Shown here: piece after piece, positions 24,459 through 37,773 of the stretch
Position numbering within the stretch: position 1 is the first letter of the stretch
How the letters are laid out: every line of letters starts with the position of its first letter
NCBI GenBank assembly: GCA_023935145.1
Contig: CM043704.1
Coordinates: 93,762,873 to 93,826,872, forward strand
Length of the DNA stretch: 64,000 nucleotides
Source: Bretschneidera sinensis
Lineage: Eukaryota > Streptophyta > Magnoliopsida > Brassicales > Akaniaceae
Direction of reading: 5' to 3'
Translations under genes and position numbers: made by a program
The notes under the pieces: generated by a model
What the model saw: the letters and a program-made list of their open reading frames with translations, nothing else
Databases searched by the model: none
What the model was told of the DNA's origin: nothing

Positions 24459-27400
24459 ATGGTGGTGGATGTGCAGGTATTGTTGTTGGGTTTACTGGCA
24501 TTTCTAGGAATTCAGCTTCCTGTAATAATGGCAGGTTAGTTCGTTCAATTACTTTATTACTATTTGTTAGCTATACTTTATTGTCTTATAGAAGCTTCAT
24601 TAATGTGAATATTGTTCTTTTTCCATTCTCATTGCAATCTCGTTTTGGGGTAGTTTCTTTGGCTTATTGTGGCAACTTTGTGGGTAAATTTGAAAATCTG
24701 GAACTGGGTCTCGAGTAAAACTCGAAAACTGTTAAGAGTTGTGCTTTGTGTTGACTATTGATAGCTTTTGTTTCTTGTTATTTTTCTTACTAATTTTAGT
24801 GTATATTTGAAACGCGTCTGGTTCTGTGGCTATGGGGATTTCAGGACACATTATATTGTGGAGGTGGTTTATCTGGAACTGGTGTTGTTTGCTTTATTGT
24901 TTTAAGCTTGTGCTGATTAGAGTCTCCCCCATACAAATATTTATTTTTGGTTTTAGTTTAATGGGCATTTTGTCAAGAATTTATTGATCACTTTGCAACT
25001 GTTATGTGGTCTGCTTGATTTGTTATGTTTAACTTTAACCAAATCAAGTGGAAATTTTGTGTTCAGTATTTTGGGCTCTGATTTGGTGTTGGTTAGGTTT
25101 CTTGAGAAAACTTGGACGAATGACTATTGTACCAATGGCACTCAATGGCTATGCTAGAATGCATGTAATAAGCTCCCTAGGAGTTGTGATAGAAGTTGTA
25201 GACATGGGAACTATGGACTTTAAATGGTGTGACATTCTTCCTGTACTTCAAACTTAAATCGGGTTCTATTCTTATTCTTAGTTTGAAAGAAATATTTGTT
25301 TTACTATCTTTGTGGTGGGCTATATGTTTGTACATGTGTGACACCACGGGCCCATCACCCAATTTTGGGTACTAGTTATTGTTACTTTTAGGTTCATCCT
25401 GCCAATTGAACTATCAATGTAAGATGTGGGTCGTCACAAACTCCTCACGCTTAAGCACTTGCGCCCTAGCAAGGATAGGGCACAAAGCACACAAATTACC
25501 AATGCGGGATGTGGGTCATCACAACCTAATTCATTGTTTTTTATTTTTTTTCTTTGAAATTGTTTGTGATAATCTTTGCGCTACATTCTTTGCTAAGTTT
25601 GTATAACCATGCTACCATGGAGCAGTTCACGCAAGAATTTTCTTCAAGGAAGAGAAATTTCAAGATCAGGCCTAATTGCAATAGTGTTCAGTCGAACTTC
25701 TTATGGTGATTGAGAAAATGAATCTGTTATTGGTAGATAGGATACACTAAGGAATCAAACTTATTATTTTGATTAATGGATAAGTGCTTATCGATTGTAG
25801 CTATATTCCTTACTATACGTAGCTTTTGTTGAGACAGTTGTGATTAACTTCTCCAGGATGTAGATTGTAAGGCTTTTGATTTGCACATAGAGCCACGTGA
25901 TCCTTTCGGATATCCATGCCCATGAACCTTACTTTTACATCCCATGCTGAATCCCCTATAACAAACTAGTTTTGGGATAAGATAGAGAAGCTTTATTTTG
26001 ATAAATGGGATAGAGAAGCTAGATGTGATAGAATAGTCATTCATGTTAAATTCTGCTTTCATTAATGGGATTGCATGGAGTTTCTTTCCAAGTCCTTGTA
26101 ATTGGAGAGGGTGATCCATTCTCAACTCCACCTTTTCTTATGTTCGCGAAGGACCTTTGTAGGCAGCTCATTATAGTAAGGAGGAAGGGTTCCCTGGGGG
26201 GTCTGGTACTGGACCTTGGGTGTCACTGGTGTTGTTCTACCACTTTGGTAATTATTGGTTTGCTATGGAGTGCCTTCACAATGATACCAAACAAACACCC
26301 TGTCTTTGAAGCTTCACGCAGAAAGTAGGGTTTTAAGCTAACATAGGGTTCAAATTCTAGTTAAATTATATATTGAACTTGTCACTAGGAAAATTCATTC
26401 TTTGTAGAAGACATCCGCCCTGGAGTCATTGTTTAAAGTCCTTGTTTTAAATCCATGCATTGTAGCATGTAGTCATGCTCTCATTGGTTTGGTAAGCTTG
26501 CTATTATAACTTACTTAATTGGAGATCGTGGGTTCAACTCCATTTTTTTTTACTTATAAAAAAAAACATGTAGTCATGCTATGTGGAGCATGATTTTAAG
26601 TTGCATACCTCTGAAATAACAAATGTGGCAGCAGGTGCAACATAACAGAAGCTAGCATGATTTTTGTTTGAAAACATTCTTCATAATTGAAAAGAAGCTG
26701 AAACCTTAACATTATGAGGTTTTAAATTTTTGAGAGATGACTTACAAGGTTGCAACCAGGAACACAAGATCTGGTAATTGGGGCTGGGAGTCTAGTTGCA
26801 GAAGATATTTGAATTCTGTGGCCCTTCCCTTTGGCAGGGCACTGGACTCAACCTCCCTGACTATAAACTTTATCAGTGAGTTTGATTCCAATGTCAAAAC
26901 TTATCGCTGTAATGCTTTTTAAACCTTTGATCAACACGTAAATCCGCAATGTATTGTCATTGCTAAAGCCAAAGCTTTTCAGTTTTACATGGTGAGAACC
27001 AACATACACAAAATGTATCTAGTCTCTCTCTCCAGGTTTGCTAACCTGATGCTCCATTAATGAACTTGGGTAGTAAACTAGCACCCAGCAACTGTGGGGC
27101 TCTTTGAGGGACCATTATATGCGAGAATATGTGGAGAAAATGAGAAGCAACGTACTGTGGAACTTGACTTTGTTGTATGATACCAGTCACAAAGAATTAT
27201 CACCCAAGGTTAGGTGCACCATGGGCTCTTGAAACCCATATTTGATTAGTGGTCTTGCTATTTTTGCAGATTGCCCCTTAGATTTGAGTGGATCAAACCT
27301 TACACTAGTGGCTTCAGTGTGCTCAAATAAAGATGACAGAGGAAAGTGTTGCCGCTATATGAATGCTTTTGTTGCAGTTTCTATTGCTCGCTATGCAAAT

Positions 27401-30400
27401 GCAACAAGCAACCTTGGGGTTACTTCAGATTTATCTGACATCTGCATACATTACATATTACAAACCATGGAACTGTATGGAGTTCCACGAAATGCCACAG
27501 TTTTCTGTGGTTTCGGAACAAAAATTCCTGTTAATTATGACTGTAAGGGTCGAACAAATGTCTTGCAGATGTTGCAGTCTCCGAAATTTGTAGATGTCAC
27601 AAAAAACTGCAAACTGCCACTTTCACAAGAAAGTAATTGCTGGAAGTGTTTAAACGCTGGTATTGTATACCTTCATCATCTGGTAGGAACAGAAGATAAT
27701 ATGACATTGAGTACTTGTCGTGATGCAACTTATGCTGCACTTGTAAGCGAAGTTGATGATGCTGCAGCTATTGAACTTGCAAGCTGTTTCTTTCAAGTCC
27801 CGGGGCTTCACATACATCCAGGTATGACTGTTATTTTTTCTAAAGAATTGAAATTTGTTTCAAATATCACACGTCTGTGCACATGTGTGTTTGTGTCTGC
27901 AGTCTTTCATTTATTTCTTTCTGTTGTGGGCGGTTTGGTTCTTTCTGTTGATCAGTTTTCATATTTGGTGCTAACTTTTGCACCCATATGCGGAATATGT
28001 TTTTCTGTTAAATGTGAGAATTTAAGATATTTGCTGTTAAATTAAATTGATGAGATATTTGTCTAATATTGGATAAATCATTTTCTTCACTGTTGTCTCT
28101 CATGATATAGATGTGATTGGTTATACCCGTAAACATGGTAATGAAGGCTGTACAAGACATAGAACTACAGAAGAGAAGACCAGAGTGAAAGATCTTTTCC
28201 TTCTGCTTTGACAAGGCTTTTAGTTGCTGAAGAAGGGTTATGTCTCTGTTTCACATTAGGCTAAAACTTGAAATTATGATAGGGAGAGCAGGATGAAAAA
28301 CAAATTTGCATTTATTTTAAAGATATCTTCTAGTGGCTTCAACTAGTTTCTTATGTCTTTTCTACTGCGACTACATAGGTGGTGGCTTCATTAAAGGCTT
28401 ACTTCATGAATGATTTTGGCTATTGGATAACTATTGACTCTTTTTTTTAATAATTTCAGAATGCTTTTCTTGGTGGAGGCATAACCTATTTGTCCTAGAT
28501 GGCAGTATGAATGCTAGTAATACCAGTCTTTCCTTAGTTAATTTGGTTATGTGGATTGTGCGTTTGAAATAGAGGAATAGAAGAGGGTTTTCCGTGATTT
28601 TGGGTTCATAATTTGAGCTGTGGAAGTAACCATAAAGTTTACTTTCCCAGGCAGGTTATAGATCTATAGCTATTTGATATATGATCCTTGAAAGTGTAAT
28701 TGAAATTTGCGAGCAGGCAAAGGGTCTTGTTTTTTAGAGGAGAAAGAATTCTGGTTATTTTGAGTGTGTTTGCTAAGTGTTAACATTGTTTGTTGTCTTT
28801 TAGGGCTTCCCAGGAACTCATAGGGAATACCATATGGTTTTTTGTCAACAATGATGGAAATTATGGCTAGGTAACACTTGGTAAACTGCAAGGAAGGTTG
28901 TAATACTACTGAATGAGGGCTGCTACCTTTGATTCTAAGTAGAGGTTGAGGAATTTGTAGATGATTCTTAAACTGTGGGATTCAGTGCTGTGGGAAAGCC
29001 TTTAAAAAATAGTCAGATGCTGAGATAAGCTGTTGAACTATACTTTTTCCTATTTGTTTTCAGTGACTGAAGAGGAACATCTTTCAGCTATTACTTTTCT
29101 TTGCAATAATAATAGCTACCCCCCTTCAGAAAGAAAAAGAGAATAAAATACAGATTAGGCCTGGCTACTTTTTTCAGTCACTTTGCCTCCATTGCAGTGC
29201 TTGAATTCTTCTCTTACTTTTATGTTCCTATAAAACGTATGATGAAATATGTTCATTGTGACTTACTTTTCTGTACCTAAAACTGACACACATGATGTGA
29301 CGGTGGCTTCTTTTTATTGTCGACGAGCATCTTGATGTATGCATTCCTGTTACCATTTATTTACCTAATCATTTTGTTGCAATTATGATGATAGATTCTC
29401 GTCCATCTCCGTCATCAGTTCCCCCTGAGGCTTCTCCAAGTCCGTTGGTTGCTGCTAGCCCGAGCCAACACACGTTTAGGGCACATCTAAATGAAAAGCA
29501 TCATTCCTACCACCTAACACTGATTCCAGGTATTGGCATTGCAGTTACAGCAGTTGCCATTACGATGCTGACAGTCTTGATAGTTCTTATACGTAGGAAA
29601 AGCAGAGAGCTAGAAGATTCAGAGAGTATGGATAAGAACCCTTCAAGGCCCTTCACTTCTCCTCGTCCTATATGGAAATTTCAGGAAGGTGTGCATCTGG
29701 TTCTTTACCTGGTCATGTGCTTTCTTCAGACTGGCATATACTAAACATCACTTTTCTGGTGCCACTCTTTTGTGGGGTGGGTGTTAAATGCAGGTGCTTC
29801 GTCAATGTTCCGGAAGTTCAGTTACAAGGAGACGAAGAGGGCAACTGACAATTTCAACACCGTCATTGGACGAGGGGGATTTGGAACTGTGTACAAAGCT
29901 CAATTTAATGATGGCTTAGTGGCAGCAGTGAAGCGGATGAACAAAGTTTCAGAACAAGGAGAGGATGAATTCTGCAGAGAGATAGAGCTTCTTGCTAGAT
30001 TGCATCATCGCCATCTTGTTGCTCTAAAAGGTTTTTGCGTTGAAAAGCATGAGAGGTAATTCATTTGTGCATGCATATGCATGTGATTGATCTCATATAC
30101 CAGCAAAATTAAATATTTCTTCTTGTTTCATGCCAGGTTTCTCATGTATGAGTATATGGTGAATGGAAGCCTAAAGGATCATCTTCATTGTATGCTTCTC
30201 CATCTCTTTAATTCACTTTTGCTAAACTTTGATAATCCTGAAGGGGTGGTTAATGCCACTAAATGGAAGTGGAATATTAGATATTTTTTTCCGTAGCTTT
30301 CGGAGTCAGTTTGTTTTTTTTTTTATTTTTTTATGGTTTTGGTTGCAAATGATCTCTCTCTCCCCCATGATTCTTGCCTTTATTTATGAGTCTCTCTCTG

Positions 30401-31733
30401 GCTTTTCATAATTGTTGACATCTACTGACTTCATCATATCAAACATTGCTGATGATTCTCTTCTTCGTGATAGTTCATATGCTAAAATGTCATGGAAGGA
30501 AAATTATTGAGATTCTTGTTTCCAATGTGTGTTTCAAAGTCCATCTTTTGATGGGTGGGTCTTCTGAATAGGTTTGATCTCATGTTGTTGCAGCCCCCGG
30601 AAGAACTCCTCTGAGTTGGCAGACTAGAATCCAAATATCCATTGATGTGGCTAATGCCCTGGTAATATGCAAAATGATGCTCATCTTTGGGATCGATTTG
30701 CTGGGTTTTATGAAGTTTCAAATGACTTTACAATTAAATTACACTTTTCCTTCCTGAAGTTCTGTTCTTTCATGCAGGAATACCTCCATTTCTATTGTGA
30801 TCCACCTCTGTGCCATAGAGACATTAAGTCCAGCAACATTTTATTGGATGAGACTTTCGTTGCAAAGGTAGTGAGATTGTTCGATGCAAATGTAGCTTTG
30901 GAATTTGAACTTAATATCTCTTTGCCTTAATGTCTCCTCTGAAAACATTTATGATATATGGGTGAATATTTATAACACCCCTTTAATTCCTTGGAATAAT
31001 TCCTCCTTTCTGCCTTGTTGTATCTTCCAGGTTGCAGATTTTGGTCTTGCACATGCTTCAAAAGATGGTTCAGTTTGCTTTGAACCAGTAAATACTGATA
31101 TCCGGGGAACCCCAGGTTAGGGAAGAAATTATTTGACTCTTTAAATTGTTATTTTACTATAGAGATCTAAATATTAGATGACCTTCAGGTTATATGGATC
31201 CCGAGTATATAGTCACTCAAGAGCTCACCGAGAAAAGTGATGTGTATAGCTATGGTGTGGTACTGTTGGAAATATTGACTGGAAGAAGAGCAGTACAAGA
31301 TGGCAAGAATCTGGTAGAATCGTCCCAACCATTCATGGCTTCAGAATCAAGAATAGTCGATCTAGTAGACCCCTGTATCAAAGACTCCTTTGACATAGAC
31401 CAGCTTCAGACAATTGTCACCATTGTGGGATGGTGCACCCAGAAAGAAGGGCGGGCTAGACCTTCGATCAAGCAGGTTCTTAGGCTTCTATATGAGAGTT
31501 CGGATCCATTGCACAGTGGGTTTATACGAGCTGTGGAAGATGAAGAGTATGAAGGAACTGAGGGAAGGGGACGGACAAGTAAGGGAAAATTTTATAAGAG
31601 TGATTCCATTTTTCACAGTGGGGATGGAAGATGTCTTGCTTCTTCATCGAGTACATCTAGATCATATTGTAGTAGAAGCTTTTTACTTGAAACTGGCTCT
31701 CCACAATCTCCTTCAAACATACTCTCCCTTTAA
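24459..31733 (+). CDS. SPARK-domain receptor-like protein kinase (At1g49730/At3g19300 type)
   Basis: Nine exons give 674 residues: 24459-24534, 27270-27821, 29395-29688, 29794-30055, 30137-30189, 30594-30661, 30778-30867, 31031-31115 and 31189-31733. All junctions are GT-AG and keep frame. Residues 1-25 are a signal peptide. A Cys-rich SPARK ectodomain (about 27-207) carries [22 protein letters not shown] and CRDATY. A Ser/Pro stalk precedes the membrane segment (about 252-275). The kinase shows the glycine loop GRGGFGTVY (333-341), Lys354, HRD (448-450), DFG (468-470) and GTPGYMDPE, so all catalytic residues are present and it is an RD kinase. SPARK ectodomains occur in receptor kinases that include the arbuscular-mycorrhiza ARK group; this one matches the generally conserved At1g49730/At3g19300 clade, whose ligand is unknown to me. 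Intron 1 is 2.7 kb and holds old repeat sequence. CT repeats precede the ATG. Confidence 0.95.
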
Positions 31734-33833
31734 GTCCAATCATTTGTTTGCTTTAGATGCCAATCATGAGTAGAATGCTGCTGTGCTACAATGAAGTCTT
31801 GGTTGAGAAGCATTGGATCATATGGCCTGCTTTGAGTTCTAAGTTGGCAGGTATGCAGTCTGTCATCTTTGTTGTGCAAAATTTTTCCTTTCATAGAGTA
31901 CGTCAATGGCTTAGCGATTTTAGTGATAGGAAGGAGAGCGAATTGTAAAAGTAGTCATGTTTTGGTTTTTGTTGTCCTAAATTTTTTTGGGGCAATATAG
32001 AGACATATATTTGTTGCTTGCATCATGATATTTTAGCAAGTCTGTCATAAGCAGTAGTTCTGCTCTTTCTTCTGCCAAAACTAAAGGAAATGTTGAAACT
32101 CAATCACAGTGTTCTCTGTTTAATGGAGTTGCTACCATTTTTTTTCTTTCTTGAAATTTGAAGGACAAGTTCAGCTTGGAGGTTCCATGGAAACAAAACT
32201 GTTTAGTTGGTATGTACATTAGCATTAGGATTCGCACCACTTCAGCTACCCAACTAATCTTCATAATTAAATACCGTTACCATATAAAGTAGATCTTGTT
32301 GTGAAAGACCTATTACTGGAGATTCATGGGTAGAGCCATACATTAGAATTATGATTCACACCACTTTGTTTTTCATGAGCTCTCTCCCTGCATGAAGACA
32401 ATCATGCTACTACTTCAGGATTCCAATTTAATATATGTATATATATGTGTGTGTGTGTGTATTGTGATAAATGCAATGTAGAGAAAGGATCTACGCTTCA
32501 AAATGATATTTGTAGCAAAATAGAATCAATTCAACCTTTACTTTTTTTAATTTTTTTTTTAAGTTTCACCCTGATAGATTGATTTTAGGTTAGAATTAAC
32601 AAACAAATGATGAAATCCTGCTACTTCAGACAAATCTTGGGGTCCTACTGATGGAGTACACAATGAAGAATTGATTTAGGGCTTTCGATTTAGGAATTAG
32701 GGATTATTTTGGTTATGGGGGTAATTGTGTAATTAGGATAATATTAGGGGTACTTTAGGAATTTTAAATTTTAGTAGGACTAGGGTTTCTAATTTGTCTA
32801 TATATAAGGCATCTCTATGTCATTTTGAAGCTAGCTAATGAATGAATGAAAACAACTTTTATTAAAATCAAACAACTCTGAGATTGAGTTTGTTTATTGC
32901 GCATTGTGATTGGGTTGTGGGTCCATGTGATTTGGATTATGCATCATTTATTTTTTTGTTCCTTGGTTACTTTCTTCTACTGTTCTATATATATGACCAG
33001 CTAGAACACCCTAGTTATGAAGCTTTAACAGTCAAGCTTCATTTTTGTTGCATATCTATTGTCTAAGTCTTACCAAAAAAAATATCTTTTGTCAATGTCT
33101 TGCCAAAAAAAATATTTATTGTCTAAGTCTTGCCAAAAAAAAAATCTATTGTCTATGTCAACATAGAAATTTCAAAGTGAACCCCACTTCTAGTAAGAGT
33201 CAAGAAATTATTGTATAGACTAATCAAGAATTATTCGAGCCTGTAAAGGGCTAGTACTAAATTACCAATCAAAATTGACAAATGGAAAGAGCAGTCCTTG
33301 GTAGGCAGATCATGATTCTGCTGGAGTCCTACTGATATATATCCAGGCATCTTCCTGGTGCTTTCTTATTCTCTCTCTTTTTATCTTTATGTGTGTGGAT
33401 GTGAAAAGAAGACACAATTATTTGAGTGAAGAAATTTTTCATCACCCTGCAGATTCAATGTCTCTACCTGATCACAAACATCTCCTTGTTCTTTTCATTT
33501 TCCTTGCATCAGCTAGCTTTTATGTTTATCTTTATATCTAATTATATATGCTATAGTTAGCCTTGTGGTTACCCTGCATCTATTTATCAGACAATTAAAA
33601 CTAGGCTAGTTCAAGGCCACTCTTATCATATAATGCCGGAACACAGTTGATGAGTCATTGTTAGTATTGCCAAATCAATTTCAGACCACCAATTACACAG
33701 TACATAGTTAATTTTTCTTGATTTCATCAATCACAGCTAGCTTCAGAGTTCAGAATGATCTCTAGTATATATTTTTATGTGTGTGATCCTCTAAACCTAT
33801 GAAGTTCATATCCAGTAGATTCTGACCTCAACA
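31734..33833. other. 3' flank of receptor kinase and intergenic DNA
   Basis: No further gene was seen. The first few hundred bases are probably 3' UTR. Near 32434-32460 is an (AT)n(GT)n tract. The block 32650-32900 has LTR-like traits (long T/G-rich leader, TATATATAAGG at about 32798, a poly-A-rich end), but no partner copy was found, so I do not call an element. Confidence 0.4.
33040..33165. repeat. Short tandem repeat, unit about 36 bp
   Basis: Three and a half units of ATTGTCTAAGTCTTGCCAAA followed by a run of A, with small differences. Confidence 0.85.
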
Positions 33834-36146
33834 ATGGAGCAGTTCACTCCCTCCCATTTCCTTCTGTCTCTCTTCCTTCTCTTCACAATTGCCACGTCAT
33901 TGTCCACATCAGGAGATCGGAGGACCTATATTATCCACATGGACAAATCAGCGATGCCAGCTCCCTTCTCCACCCACCATGACTGGTACATGTCGGCCCT
34001 TTCGACCCTCTCGTCGCCAGATGGTGTTTCTCCAACCCATCTTTACACCTACAATCACGTGATTGACGGCTTCAGTGTCGTGTTATCACAGTCCCACCTG
34101 GGCGAAATCGAAAAGTTGCCAGGTCATCTTGCCACGTACCCTGAATCATTTGGCCAACTCCACACTACCCACACCCCAAAATTTCTTGGCCTGATGAAAC
34201 ACACTGGTTTGTGGCCTGCATCTGGGTTTGGTGGTGACATGATCATTGGTGTCCTTGATACCGGCATCTGGCCTGAAAGTGAGAGCTTCAAAGATGATGG
34301 CATCCCCCCAGTGCCAGAGCGTTGGCACGGCATATGTGAAACTGGTACAGAATTCAACTCTTCTTGTTGCAACAAGAAGCTGATTGGGGCTAGGTCCTTT
34401 AGCAAAGGAAAGAAGCAGATAGGCTTGAAAATATCAAAAACAGATGACTATGATTCTCCTAGAGACTTCTATGGCCATGGATCTCACACATCATCGATAG
34501 TAGCCGGCAGCCGTGTGCAGCATGTTGATTATTTTGGGTATGCTAAAGGAACAGCTATTGGTATTGCACCACTTGCTAGGCTTGCCACATACAAAGTGGT
34601 GTTCTTCAATGACAGCTATAAGACTGCAGCAACTGATGTACTAGCTGGAATGGATCAAGCCATAGAAGATGGTGTCGATGTCTTGTCACTGTCCTTGGGT
34701 TTCTTAGAGACTCCATTTGATGAGAACCCAATAGCTGTAGGAGCATTTGCAGCCTTGAAGAAAGGAATATTTGTTGCATGCTCAGCTGGAAATTCAGGCC
34801 CTCATGCATACACCGTGCTTAATGGAGCTCCCTGGATCACTACTGTTGGTGCTGGAACTATTGATAGAGATTTTGCAGCTCAAATAACACTCGGTGATGG
34901 GGATTTAACTGTTATGGGCAGATCTGTGTACCCGGAAAATTTGTTTGTTTCCAGGTTTCCTATTTACTTTGGACATGGAAATCGAACCAAAGAAATCTGT
35001 GACTTTTACTCTTTAGACTCTGAAGAAGTTGCTGGTAAGTATATATTTTGTGACTTAGACTTGGATGGTGGGATAACTCTAGCTCAGCAATTGTTTGAAA
35101 TGGACAGAACTGGAGCTACTGGAGCTATCTTCAATTCAGACTCGGGGCAGTTTCTCCACTCCCAAGAATTTAACAAGCCATTTGTGACAGTGAACCCAAA
35201 ATATGGAGAGTTGGTGAAGAATTACATAATCAATTCGAAGAACACAACAGTCAGTATCAAGTTCCAGATAACAATTTTAGGCACTAAGCCAGCTCCACAA
35301 GTGGCAAACTTTTCATCGCGAGGGCCTGATAGGCAATCACCGTGGATTCTGAAACCTGATATTTTGGCTCCAGGGGTCAATATATTGGCCGCTTGGGTGC
35401 CCAACAGAGGCTTCGCAGAGATCGGTAAGGATAATCTTCTGCTCACGGATTATGCTATCACATCAGGCACTTCCATGTCCTGTCCTCATGCAGCTGGCAT
35501 TGCCACATTGCTGAAATCAATTCATCGCGACTGGAGTTCAGCTGCTATCCGATCTGCCATGATGACAACCGCAGATGTGATTGACAATGCGAATGGTCAG
35601 ATCATTGACATGACTACAGAAGCTGCTGGTACTCCTCTTGATTTTGGAGGAGGGCATATAAATCCTAACAAGGCCATGGACCCTGGCCTTGTTTATGACA
35701 TTGAGGTTGCAGACTATATCAACTTCCTCTGTGGATTGAACTATACCAGCAAACAGATGAAGATTATCACAGGGGCATCATATTTTTCTTGTGAAAATGC
35801 TAATCTTGATCTTAATTATCCCTCATTCATCGTGATCCTGAATAATACCAACACTACCAGCTTCACTTTCAAGAGGGTGTTGACGAACGTAGCGGATACT
35901 GGCTCGGTTTATCATGCAGTAGTGCAGGCTCCTGGTGGTATGCAAGTTGTTGTGAAGCCAGCAACAATTTCCTTTGCAGGAAAATACAGTAAAGCTGAGT
36001 TCAATTTGACAGTGAACATCAATTTGGGGGTTATTGCTGGTGTTCCCCAGAGTGATTATATAGGGAATTATGGGTTCTTGAGTTGGTTTGAGGTCAATGG
36101 GAAACATGTTGTGAGAAGTCCCATTGTCTCTGCATTTGCTCCTTAA
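33834..36146 (+). CDS. Subtilisin-like serine protease (SBT1 group, SBT1.9-like)
   Basis: A single exon codes for 770 residues, typical of plant subtilases. The signal peptide covers about residues 1-24. An I9 inhibitor prodomain follows (about 30-112, TYIIHMDKSAMP). The mature S8 domain starts near TTHTPKFLGL. The catalytic triad is complete: Asp142 (VLDTGIWPE), His215 (YGHGSH) and Ser547 (SGTSMSCPH), with the oxyanion Asn320 (SAGNSG). A protease-associated insert lies around 370-470, and a fibronectin-III-like C-terminal domain follows about residue 660. These enzymes are secreted to the cell wall and process or degrade extracellular proteins. The closest family I recall is Arabidopsis SBT1.9 (At5g67090). 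The substrate cannot be inferred. A polyadenylation signal AATAAA lies at 36330-36335. Confidence 0.96.
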   Translation: MEQFTPSHFLLSLFLLFTIATSLSTSGDRRTYIIHMDKSAMPAPFSTHHDWYMSALSTLSSPDGVSPTHLYTYNHVIDGFSVVLSQSHLGEIEKLPGHLATYPESFGQLHTTHTPKFLGLMKHTGLWPASGFGGDMIIGVLDTGIWPESESFKDDGIPPVPERWHGICETGTEFNSSCCNKKLIGARSFSKGKKQIGLKISKTDDYDSPRDFYGHGSHTSSIVAGSRVQHVDYFGYAKGTAIGIAPLARLATYKVVFFNDSYKTAATDVLAGMDQAIEDGVDVLSLSLGFLETPFDENPIAVGAFAALKKGIFVACSAGNSGPHAYTVLNGAPWITTVGAGTIDRDFAAQITLGDGDLTVMGRSVYPENLFVSRFPIYFGHGNRTKEICDFYSLDSEEVAGKYIFCDLDLDGGITLAQQLFEMDRTGATGAIFNSDSGQFLHSQEFNKPFVTVNPKYGELVKNYIINSKNTTVSIKFQITILGTKPAPQVANFSSRGPDRQSPWILKPDILAPGVNILAAWVPNRGFAEIGKDNLLLTDYAITSGTSMSCPHAAGIATLLKSIHRDWSSAAIRSAMMTTADVIDNANGQIIDMTTEAAGTPLDFGGGHINPNKAMDPGLVYDIEVADYINFLCGLNYTSKQMKIITGASYFSCENANLDLNYPSFIVILNNTNTTSFTFKRVLTNVADTGSVYHAVVQAPGGMQVVVKPATISFAGKYSKAEFNLTVNINLGVIAGVPQSDYIGNYGFLSWFEVNGKHVVRSPIVSAFAP

Positions 36147-37773
36147 TCTGAGGAATGAGAAGCAACCGTTGATGCTATCACCAAATTGAAATATTAGACT
36201 ATCATAATTATGCAAAAATATATGCATATTTATAGCTGCTGGCCTAACTTGGACAGTATTTTCAGCTCGAAATGAGGGATGAAACCAATTGTTGTGGATG
36301 GCTGTTCTTGGGCATATAATTCCATGATTAATAAATCTAAAGTGTATCTTATTCGAACTCTTAGTATAACTATCTTCAAATGTACTTTTTATTTATTTAT
36401 TTGAAAGTTTTTCATTGGTTTAAAAGGTTTAAGAGCATATTTTATAAAAAAGTTTCAAGAGCTTGTACTTTCATATGCATCATTAATACCAATAAATAAA
36501 TATGTTAAAGTAAAACGAAAAGTTGGTGCAACACAGTTTTCAGTATGAACATACATCGTAGGTACAACAAACGCGGTTAGGGCAAATATCAAATTACCGC
36601 TATAAGGGTAAAACCGTTAAAGTTGTTTGTTTTTTCATTTTACCCACAATGAAGAAATAAGATCACTAAGAATTTTATTTTATTTTTAATTCGCACATCC
36701 AAGATTAATTACGAAATATTTTATTTTTTATTTATAAAATCGAAATTTAATTAAGAAAATGTTAAGAAATATTTACTTTTAAGAAATTAGTTTTTAAATT
36801 AAATATTTTTCTTTTCTTGACATAGTCGCACAAAAATGAAACAAATATTTTCTATTTTTTAATTGAGGTTAAAAATGCAAAAATAACTTAATTTTAACGA
36901 AAGATAACCTTAAATGTTCTAAAATAATCACATGATACTCAATTGTAATGTTTTAACCATAATAGGGGTATTTGTATTCTCTTTTATTTATTATTTATTT
37001 AATGAGATCATGTTGGTACTTAATAATTATTATTATTTTTCTATCAAAATAAAATCAATTCAATAGTGTAATGTCAATAAAAGACGGGATAACCTCAGCC
37101 GATGATTTATTTTTCAGTATACAATTTTCGCCATGATTGCTATGATTTCTGTTGAAGATATTACTTTATCATGTGTTGATTTCATTTCCTCCATATTTTT
37201 CCTTTTTCTTGTCTATTGTTCCTCACCATATGTTTTTTCACCGATCTGAACATTTGATGTTAAAAACAAATTATGCTTCGCCAAATTCAAGGACATGAGA
37301 ACACTGGCAAATCAACACTAATTGGCCTACAATTAAAAAAATAATATCATAAGATACTTGGTTATAAAATATTAAAAAACAACTCAGCAGTTTACAAGTG
37401 TTTTTTCAGAGTTTTTGTTGTCTAGGATATTTTTTTTCTTTTGTTTTAATTATTGACTTTTTTACTTTTGTATCCCAAAAAGTATAAACAAACACAAGTT
37501 AATTTACATATTAGCAGTTGATCAGTTACAATGACTGTACTTGAGTCTTACATGGAAATTTCAAAGAAAACCTTCACTTCCATGCAAGATAGATGAAGAA
37601 AAAGGGCAAAAAAAGGTGCTCCAATCCTCTCCTATCATCATCTGAGAACTTTAGAAAAGGAAATAGTAAGAAACAGAGAGACTGAGCAATGATGATAGGC
37701 ATAACTCAACTCTCTAATCTATTTTAAGTCCAAACAATAAAAAGTTACATGAAAAGGGGATTTCTGGATTCTT
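36147..37773. other. Intergenic between convergent genes
   Basis: This contains the probable 3' UTRs of the protease (plus) and of the NYN/LOTUS gene (minus). The middle (36.5-37.5 kb) is AT-rich with no recognised gene or repeat. Confidence 0.55.

Noticed and set aside
27363..27593. 76-codon plus frame in the SPARK exon
   Set aside because: Out-of-frame shadow of the receptor-kinase exon.
32650..32900. Solo Copia LTR
   Set aside because: TATA-like and T-rich features fit, but no second copy, no clear ends and no target duplication were found.
35823..36227. 134-codon frame opposite the subtilase
   Set aside because: Shadow of the protease coding strand.
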